Translations under genes and position numbers: made by a program
Notes under the pieces: model-generated
Told to the model about the DNA's origin: nothing
Database searches by the model: none
What the model saw: the letters and a program-made list of their open reading frames with translations, nothing else
In this document: piece by piece, positions 13,807 through 18,619 of the stretch
How positions within the stretch are numbered: the stretch's first letter is position 1
Layout of the letters: each line of letters starts with the position of its first letter
NCBI GenBank assembly: GCA_934589065.1
Contig: CAKTNN010000039.1
Location: 1 to 18,619, forward strand
DNA: 18,619 nt
Direction: 5' to 3'
Origin: an uncultured Oscillospiraceae bacterium
Lineage (GTDB): Bacteria; Bacillota; Clostridia; Oscillospirales; Oscillospiraceae

Positions 13807-14952
13807 TTATTCGCCCAGGTTGACCGTCTGATAACCGCCATAGTAGTCATTTGCGATGGAATCGTAGCAGTTCATGCCCAGCATAAACTCGGAAATCTCA
13901 GCAAACTTGGTCTGAATGTCGGTATCCGCAAACAGCTCAGGATATACAACAGAGCCGATGTAGTAGGCATCTGCCATAGCAATTTCCAGGTTGGTGGAGT
14001 AGTAGTTATAGGGCATCTGCATATAAACTTTGCCTTCCTTGAATGCCCGCAGGGAATTGTAGAACTCAGGATTTGCATTATAATCTTCCACCAGCAGGTC
14101 ATAACCACCGGCATCGACGATGATAATGTCGGGATTCATCTCAATGATCTGCTCCTTGTCGATCATTGCGTACTCAGGGATACCGGCCTCACCGGCAGCG
14201 TTGCGGATGCCCATGACATCGAACAGAACGTAGTTACCGACGGTGCTTTCAATGCCGTGGCTGCCGCGGTTGGACTGGCAGCCCAGGTATACAGAGGGCT
14301 TATCCTCCACATTGGCGGTGATCTCAGCCAGTTCAGTGGCCAGGTTCTGCATATAGGCAACGACCTCAGCCGCCCGGTCAGTGTGACCGGTAATCTGACC
14401 AATCAGAGTCATGGAATCGTAAATACTCTGATCGAACACTCCGGTATCACCGTAGCTGAGGGCAACAACTGGGATACCGGTTTTGTTCTGAAGCTCATCG
14501 ATGATGGAAACATCAGAGTTATACGTAGTAAAGATGACATCGGGATCAGCAACAAACAACAGCTCAGCATCCGGTGCATTGCCAGGACCACCAGGTCCAA
14601 TCACAGGCAGCCCGGAGATCTTGTCTTGAATCGCCATATTATAGGGGCGGCCAGAAGAGCCCCAGGAGAATTCTGCATCTTCCACACCGGCTAGTTGGGC
14701 AGCATCTGCTACATAGGTATACAGACGCAGGCAGCCGGGTCCGATGCAGGCAAAGGACTCTGCACCGGCGGGAACGGTAACGGTACGACCCAGCAGGTCG
14801 GTCACTTCATAGTCGGTTGGGGCAGACTCAGCTTCCACAGGTGTAGTGGTCTTTGTTTCTGCGCTTGCGTCCGGCTCGACCTTGCCGCCGCATGCACACA
14901 GGGACAGCATCATAGCCAAAGCCAGGATAAGTGCCAGGATTGATTTCTTCAT
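13807..14952 (-). CDS. ABC transporter substrate-binding lipoprotein (FecB/BtuF type)
   Basis: The product has 381 residues. A lipoprotein signal peptide ends LSLCAC with Cys21 as the lipidated residue, followed by an Asp/Thr/Glu-rich linker. The mature part is a Peripla_BP_2 domain: VTDLLGRTVTVP, then GPGCLRLYTYVADAAQLAGVE, DPDVIFTTYNSD, MNPDIIIVDAGG and a long connecting helix. This clustered subtype, with RPYNMA after the first lobe, is usually labelled an iron-complex binding protein; the FmdE linkage suggests another metal or oxyanion. It acts outside the membrane and hands its ligand to the permease encoded upstream. The gene follows the ATPase gene after 31 bases. Confidence 0.93.
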   Translation of the reverse strand: MKKSILALILALAMMLSLCACGGKVEPDASAETKTTTPVEAESAPTDYEVTDLLGRTVTVPAGAESFACIGPGCLRLYTYVADAAQLAGVEDAEFSWGSSGRPYNMAIQDKISGLPVIGPGGPGNAPDAELLFVADPDVIFTTYNSDVSIIDELQNKTGIPVVALSYGDTGVFDQSIYDSMTLIGQITGHTDRAAEVVAYMQNLATELAEITANVEDKPSVYLGCQSNRGSHGIESTVGNYVLFDVMGIRNAAGEAGIPEYAMIDKEQIIEMNPDIIIVDAGGYDLLVEDYNANPEFYNSLRAFKEGKVYMQMPYNYYSTNLEIAMADAYYIGSVVYPELFADTDIQTKFAEISEFMLGMNCYDSIANDYYGGYQTVNLGE

Positions 14953-14983
14953 TTTGATATATTTCCTTTCTTTTTGTTATGCA

Positions 14984-15736
14984 TTAATCGGGAATCAGCA
15001 CCCGATGATTGCCGTAGTCAATCAGGGATGCCTTCACTTCATACACATCCCAGATCAGTTTTTCTGTGATCACTTCCAGTCCCCCGAAGGAATAGACTTC
15101 GCCATCCCTCAGAACCAGGAACTTATCCGCGAACCGCAATGCCATATTCAGGTCATGGATGGTAACAACCGCCGTCAGCTGCTGCTGGCGAACGATTTGC
15201 TTTATAATGTCCAGAACTTCGATTTGGTTTTTGATGTCCAGATTACTGGTAGGCTCGTCAAACAGCAGAACAGGTGTCTGCTGAGCCAGAGCCCGGGCAA
15301 TGGAAACCTTCTGCCGTTCGCCGCCGGACAACTCATTGACATTACGGGAAGCAAAATCCTCCAGCGACATGGTGTGCAGCACTTCCTGTACGATTTTCAG
15401 ATCTTTTTCTGTAATATCCCACCGAATAAACGGCTTTCTGCCCAGCAGAACCGCATCAAAAACGCTGGAATCGGCGAACTGGCAATTTTGGGAGACATAT
15501 CCGATCCGTTTCGCCAGCTCGTTACCGGAAAGACTCAGCACATCCTGGTCGCCAACCAGAACTTTTCCGGATTGGGGCTTGATAATGCGGTTGATGCACT
15601 TGAGCATGGTGGATTTACCTACGCCGTTCATGCCCAGAATGGCTACGCACTCGCCGGGATTTGCGCGAAAGGACACGCCCTTGACAACATCATGGGAACC
15701 ATAGGAAAAATATAAATCTTTTACTTCGAGGATCAT
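14984..15736 (-). CDS. ABC transporter ATP-binding protein (FecE/BtuD type)
   Basis: A 250-residue ATPase with Walker A GMNGVGKST (residues 35-43), Q-loop region YVSQNCQFADSSVF, signature LSGGERQKVSIARAL, Walker B VLLFDEPTSNLD and the switch histidine in VTIHDLNMAL. The order and length fit the ATPases of siderophore/cobalamin importers. The start codon overlaps the permease stop by four bases (ATGA), so the two are translationally coupled. It drives uptake through the FecCD-type permease. Confidence 0.95.
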   Translation of the reverse strand: MILEVKDLYFSYGSHDVVKGVSFRANPGECVAILGMNGVGKSTMLKCINRIIKPQSGKVLVGDQDVLSLSGNELAKRIGYVSQNCQFADSSVFDAVLLGRKPFIRWDITEKDLKIVQEVLHTMSLEDFASRNVNELSGGERQKVSIARALAQQTPVLLFDEPTSNLDIKNQIEVLDIIKQIVRQQQLTAVVTIHDLNMALRFADKFLVLRDGEVYSFGGLEVITEKLIWDVYEVKASLIDYGNHRVLIPD

Positions 15737-16842
15737 TGGGCTCTCTTTCCTTTCAACAGCATATAGAAGAACATGGGAGCGCCCAACAGGGAGGTGATTG
15801 CACCCACCGGCAGAATGATCGGAGAAATCACGGTTCTTGCGCAGGTGTCTGCCACCAGCAGAATCACCGCACCGAGCAGTGCGGAAGCGGGAATCAGGAA
15901 CCGATGGTCACTGCCGACGATACGCTTCATAATCTGAGGGCCAATAAGACCGATAAAACCAATCATACCCATAAAGGATACGGACACAGCAGTCAGCAGG
16001 GAAGCGGTCAGCATACCCCAGAAGCGAACCCGGGAAGTGTTGACACCCAAGCTCTTTGCCAGTTCTTCGCCATTGGCCATGGCATTGTAGTTCCAGCGCA
16101 TAAACATATAGTAAATAATAACAGCGCCGGTTATGACAGCTAGAATTGCCACCTCCGTCCAGGATACACGGCCCAAATCGCCAAATGTCCAGAACAGTGC
16201 AGCGGCAATTTTTACATCGTTTCCGAAGTACTGAATAATTGTCGTGCCAGCAGAGAACAGGGAGCTCAGCGCAGTCCCTGCAAGCACAATGGATTCCGGT
16301 GTGAATCCCCGCAGATTGGACAGAGCCATAATCAGAAGCACTGCACCTGCGGCGCAGGCAAAGGCGCAGCAAGTGACTAAGTACGGATTATTGATAGCAA
16401 CAGCATCCGATGCAGTGTTCATTACCGTGCCTGCACCCAGCACGATGATTGCCAGGTTTGCGCCGAAGGTAGCTCCTGCGGAAACACCCAGTGTGGAAGG
16501 AGACGCCAGCGGGTTTTTCAATGTAGTCTGCATGACACAGCCAGCGATGGACAGACCCGCACCGGCAACAATGGCTGCCACAACCCTGGGCATACGCAAG
16601 CGCCAGATAACCACAAAGCTGCGTTCATCACCGCTGATTCCCAGCAGTGTTTCGAGTACTTCAAAAGGAGACATGGACGCTGCGCCCGCATTTACGGACA
16701 GCAGGCACATAAACAAGGAACTGATGACCAGCACGCCCAGCACATACCATTTCCTGCGAATTGCCCGATGGTATCCCTGAATACCGCCATCAGCAGCTAC
16801 CATGTCTCCAATAAATTCGTTTTTCTTTCTTTTATTGTTCAT
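15733..16842 (-). CDS. FecCD/BtuC-type ABC transporter permease
   Basis: A 369-residue integral membrane protein with about nine to ten hydrophobic segments. The family signatures are clear: WRLRMPRVVAAIVAGAGLSI and NPLASPSTLGVSAGATFGAN near the N-terminus, and GFIGLIGPQIMKRIVGSDHR followed by PVGAITSLLGAPMFFYML at the C-terminus. One permease gene is present, so it presumably works as a homodimer with the ATPase. The ATG at 16842 has GAGGG 5 bases upstream and lies 7 bases after the flavodoxin-like gene. An unusually long charged N-terminus (about 30 residues) precedes the first membrane segment. Confidence 0.94.
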   Translation of the reverse strand: MNNKRKKNEFIGDMVAADGGIQGYHRAIRRKWYVLGVLVISSLFMCLLSVNAGAASMSPFEVLETLLGISGDERSFVVIWRLRMPRVVAAIVAGAGLSIAGCVMQTTLKNPLASPSTLGVSAGATFGANLAIIVLGAGTVMNTASDAVAINNPYLVTCCAFACAAGAVLLIMALSNLRGFTPESIVLAGTALSSLFSAGTTIIQYFGNDVKIAAALFWTFGDLGRVSWTEVAILAVITGAVIIYYMFMRWNYNAMANGEELAKSLGVNTSRVRFWGMLTASLLTAVSVSFMGMIGFIGLIGPQIMKRIVGSDHRFLIPASALLGAVILLVADTCARTVISPIILPVGAITSLLGAPMFFYMLLKGKRAQ

Positions 16843-16849
16843 GATTCCC

Positions 16850-17344
16850 TCACCGATCAAACAGCTGATGGCCCTTGATCGCCAGTCGCTTGCCGAACAG
16901 TTTGCAAATCTCCTCTCGCTCCTCAATTTGGTCGCGCACTACCGTGGGGCCCACATGAATAATGGGACGGCCAAACTCAATGCCGGAGGAATAGACTAGC
17001 ATACCCTTGACCAGCATATGCTGCTGCAAGGTGGTCAAAGCCAGCTCACCGCCACCACCGTTGGGGGAGTTTTCCGTGGCAAACGCACCGCCCAGCTTGC
17101 CGCCCAGGTTGACGGAATGGCCGGTGTCAAACCACTTCTTCATTTGCCAGCTCATATTGGCATAGTAGGTGGGGGTGCCGAACACCACAACTTTACTTTC
17201 ATTCAGAAAGTCCATATCCAATTCATCGGTAATGTTCATAATCTTCACTTCGGTGTCAGGTTCGCTGAGCGCACCCTGTTCAATATACCGGGCGACTTTT
17301 TCCGTGTTGCCGCTCTCGCTATGAATCAAAATCGTATATTTCAC
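16850..17344 (-). CDS. Flavodoxin/FMN-binding protein (WrbA-like)
   Basis: A 164-residue flavodoxin-fold protein. SESGNTEKVA at residues 9-18 is the FMN phosphate loop, and FGTPTYYANMSWQMKKWFD and FATENSPNGGGGE follow as in NAD(P)H-dependent FMN reductases of the WrbA/flavodoxin group. It starts at GTG 17344, with GGGAGG 6 bases upstream and one base after the methyltransferase stop codon, so it is coupled to that gene. In a metal-uptake operon it may reduce the imported metal complex to release the metal. This is inference from context. Confidence 0.9.
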   Translation of the reverse strand: MKYTILIHSESGNTEKVARYIEQGALSEPDTEVKIMNITDELDMDFLNESKVVVFGTPTYYANMSWQMKKWFDTGHSVNLGGKLGGAFATENSPNGGGGELALTTLQQHMLVKGMLVYSSGIEFGRPIIHVGPTVVRDQIEEREEICKLFGKRLAIKGHQLFDR

Positions 17345-17345
17345 C

Positions 17346-18149
17346 TTATACCTCCCAAAAGAAAGTCACCAGTGTGGTATTCGTCTGCTCACAGACCATT
17401 CCATCCACACTGATATCCTGTAAGTATTTCCGAACAGCTTCTTTCTGGGCATCGGTAAAGGCTTCGCTTCCATACAACCGGCCAAGATACCAGTCATATG
17501 TCTGCTCCAGAGGCTTTTGACTCCGCCACACGGTCTGCTTGTAGGTCACTTCGGGATTTACGCCGTGCCCCCATAAAGTATCAAAGGTATAGGCTACAGA
17601 ATCCACATTCTGTGTGGGCTTTCCCCCAACGATCTCTAGCAGCGCATCGTGCACCTTATCCGTACGGCGGGAGGGCATACAGAGCATACCATAATGGGTG
17701 GTTGCCTTCATCAGCTTGCGCAGTGTGTTGTAGTCTGAAACGGCAGGGGTTGTATGGGCAAATGCCAGATCGTACTGACCTTCAAATTCTTTGCCGTCGC
17801 AGCCAAACCAGTCACGCTCCAGAAATGTGATGTTCTGCACGCCCATTTTCTTTGCAAGACGGGCTCCGCCCTCCAGCATCCTGGGAGAAAAATCTGTGGC
17901 GACTGCATGGCCAACACGGCTGGCGATGGCCAGGGAGTAGTTTCCTGTGCCACATCCAACATCCAGTGTTTTCATGTCTTTTGTGAAGGGAATCTTTTCT
18001 GCCATCAACTGAAGGAAGCTGTCATTTTGGGTGGTGATGGTTTTGCCATTTTCATAATCACCTGCAACACTGTCCCATGCGCGGATACTTGCCGCAATAT
18101 CGGAGAAGGTCTTTTTGCACCAATGCTCCTGAATATATGTTAAATCCAT
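17346..18149 (-). CDS. Class I SAM-dependent methyltransferase
   Basis: A 267-residue protein, the first gene of the transport operon. LDVGCGTGNYS (residues 62-72) is the SAM-binding motif I, followed by the acidic ATDFSPRMLEGGARLA and the motif YDLAFAHTTPAVSDY. ATG at 18149 has GGAGG six bases upstream; longer in-frame readings would cross the promoter. Methyltransferases of this kind head many FecCD/FmdE operons of anaerobes. The substrate is unknown; methylation of a metal chelator, or of the metal or metalloid itself, is possible. The SAM fold is certain, the role is not. Confidence 0.9.
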   Translation of the reverse strand: MDLTYIQEHWCKKTFSDIAASIRAWDSVAGDYENGKTITTQNDSFLQLMAEKIPFTKDMKTLDVGCGTGNYSLAIASRVGHAVATDFSPRMLEGGARLAKKMGVQNITFLERDWFGCDGKEFEGQYDLAFAHTTPAVSDYNTLRKLMKATTHYGMLCMPSRRTDKVHDALLEIVGGKPTQNVDSVAYTFDTLWGHGVNPEVTYKQTVWRSQKPLEQTYDWYLGRLYGSEAFTDAQKEAVRKYLQDISVDGMVCEQTNTTLVTFFWEV

Positions 18150-18178
18150 ATATTTCCTCCTTTTTGACATCCCTGCTG

Positions 18179-18260
18179 ATTGTACCACAATCGTCGAACG
18201 CAATGAAGCCCCCCTGGGGGATACTGGTTTCCAGATTGTCCTATCCCCCAAGGGGGGATT
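18179..18260 (-). promoter_or_regulatory. Promoter and double CsoR-type operator of the transport operon (site C)
   Basis: On the minus strand -35 TTCATT (18202-18207) is followed by exactly 17 bases and -10 TACAAT (18179-18184). A C5/G6 palindrome (18208-18224) abuts the -35 box as in sites A and B. A second copy, TATCCCCCAAGGGGGGATT (18242-18260), lies 35 bases further upstream. A separate palindrome GATTGTACCACAATC (18178-18192) covers the -10 box and could bind another regulator. Confidence 0.65.
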
Positions 18261-18312
18261 GCTTTATTAAAAATAAACAAAAATGTCGCAAAATACAGCA
18301 ATAATCCGGCAT

Positions 18313-18375
18313 TTATCTGCTGGATATTTGTATTTTATTGTGCATTATGCTAAAAATGTCTTTTTGGATGTTCAT
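18313..18375 (-). CDS. 20-codon ORF with strong ribosome-binding site, likely gene stub
   Basis: AAGGAGG stands 7 bases before ATG at 18375. The product MNIQKDIFSIMHNKIQISSR ends at TAA and no continuation is seen in other frames before the operators of site C. A possible promoter (GTGACT, 18 bases, TACAAT at 18438-18443) precedes it. This looks like the start of a gene controlled by the upstream attenuator whose body has been lost, or a real short peptide. Confidence 0.4.
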   Translation of the reverse strand: MNIQKDIFSIMHNKIQISSR

Positions 18376-18547
18376 ACTCAATCCTCCTTAACTTTGTTAC
18401 TGCCATTGTATCGGAGAATGATTGGAATGTCGATTGTACCGCAATGCACAAATTGAAGTCACTATATCCACAGAACGCAAAAAGCCCTGAGAAATCCAAA
18501 CTTCTCAGGGCTATAAAAATGTGGTACTCCTCTACCCGCTCACACAT
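18350..18547 (-). CDS. Leader ORF overlapping the attenuator
   Basis: From ATG at 18547 (TTG at 18553 is an alternative) the frame reads MCERVEEYHIFIALRS and then runs through the terminator hairpin, ending 25 bases inside the 20-codon ORF. From memory, the Cys-Glu-Arg-Val...Tyr-His-Ile-Phe start resembles leader peptides upstream of ribosomal-protection resistance genes. Ribosome stalling here could decide whether the terminator forms. Confidence that it is translated is modest. Confidence 0.4.
   Translation of the reverse strand: MCERVEEYHIFIALRSLDFSGLFAFCGYSDFNLCIAVQSTFQSFSDTMAVTKLRRIEYEHPKRHF
18483..18512 (-). terminator. Rho-independent terminator / attenuator
   Basis: AGCCCTGAGAA (18483-18493) and TTCTCAGGGCT (18502-18512) form a perfect 11-bp stem with an 8-base loop, and on the minus strand the stem's last bases run straight into a five-T tract (18479-18483). 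It lies inside the leader ORF and upstream of a strong ribosome-binding site, as in transcription attenuators of resistance genes. Confidence 0.85.
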
Positions 18548-18565
18548 GGGCAAGTAGAGCCGTAC
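18524..18565 (-). promoter_or_regulatory. Leader hairpin around the second leader start codon
   Basis: GTAC (18524-18527) pairs with GTAC (18562-18565) and CTCTAC (18530-18535) with GTAGAG (18554-18559). The loop contains the ATG at 18547 and the TGA of the 18-codon ORF. Translation of that ORF would open this hairpin just ahead of the terminator at 18483-18512. Confidence 0.6.
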
Positions 18566-18596
18566 AACATGGCGTCTTATTCACTTGTTCAGGCAT
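18540..18596 (-). CDS. 18-codon ORF resembling the N-terminus of the TetM-like GTPase
   Basis: MPEQVNKTPCCTALLAHV then TGA, with GGGGG 8 bases before the ATG. Eleven of 18 residues match the first 18 of the GTPase starting at 1190 (MSEQPKKTPCGIGVLAHV), and the spacing and type of ribosome-binding site match too. The DNA stays similar for a few bases beyond the stop (GCGGG) but the P-loop is destroyed. It is either a leader peptide evolved from such a gene or the remnant of a second copy. Confidence 0.6.
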   Translation of the reverse strand: MPEQVNKTPCCTALLAHV

Positions 18597-18619
18597 ATAA
18601 AACGCCCCCTTCCATGGAT

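Noticed and set aside
15736..16143. Plus-strand ORFs opposite the transport operon
   Set aside because: They are shadows of the ATPase and permease genes, whose motifs and overlaps define the coding strand.
18483..18596. tRNA-like fold
   Set aside because: There is no acceptor stem, CCA or T-loop; the pairing fits a leader hairpin plus terminator.

Overview
The window reads as gut-type Firmicutes DNA (class Clostridia; the codon use, Shine-Dalgarno sites and protein types look like Oscillospiraceae/Ruminococcaceae). This taxonomic placement is an inference from family resemblance, not a search result. Three parts can be separated.

(1) Positions 1-1307, left flank. This holds the 5' two-thirds or so of a TetM/EF-G-type translational GTPase gene on the minus strand. 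It is visibly more GC-rich than the rest, and its promoter lies just upstream.

(2) About 1308-10766, an integrative and mobilizable element of roughly 9.5 kb. On the minus strand, from the middle outward, it has a CHC2 zinc-finger primase-like gene, a D5/P4-type helicase-primase gene, a small Cys-rich protein, a DNA-binding-like protein, a MobV relaxase, a ParB-like protein, a 50-residue protein and a large serine recombinase at the left end. Most of the genes from the DNA-binding protein to the 50-residue protein overlap by a few bases. Divergently, on the plus strand, are a zinc-finger protein of unknown role and a divergent sigma-70-like protein. The element carries striking fold-back DNA: an oriT-like nested inverted repeat before the mobilization genes, a 27-base palindrome inside parB, and a noncoding 10.1-10.75 kb locus that is almost entirely hairpins. 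Six of these are tandem ~35-base hairpin units whose wobble pairs point to the minus strand as the folded one.

(3) 10797-18260, a transition-metal gene cluster, all on the minus strand. One transcript carries a SAM methyltransferase, a flavodoxin-like protein, a FecCD-type permease, its ATPase, its lipoprotein substrate-binding protein and an FmdE-family protein. A second carries a small Cys-rich HMA-like protein and an unknown 170-residue protein. A third carries a CsoR/RcnR-family metal sensor, a ferredoxin-family protein lacking its Fe-S domain, and a protein with a 19-His tail. All three transcripts have the same promoter architecture: a CCCCC/GGGGG palindrome directly abutting a weak -35 box, then exactly 17 bases, then a -10 box. 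The simplest reading is one regulon under the encoded CsoR-like sensor. The metal is not shown by the sequence; nickel, cobalt, copper or a molybdenum/tungsten-linked role are all open.

The far right end (18313-18619, minus strand) holds an attenuator-like leader. An 18-codon ORF resembles the first 18 residues of the TetM-like GTPase at the left end. It is followed by an overlapping leader ORF, a hairpin, a rho-independent terminator, and a 20-codon ORF with a strong ribosome-binding site that looks like the stub of a lost gene.
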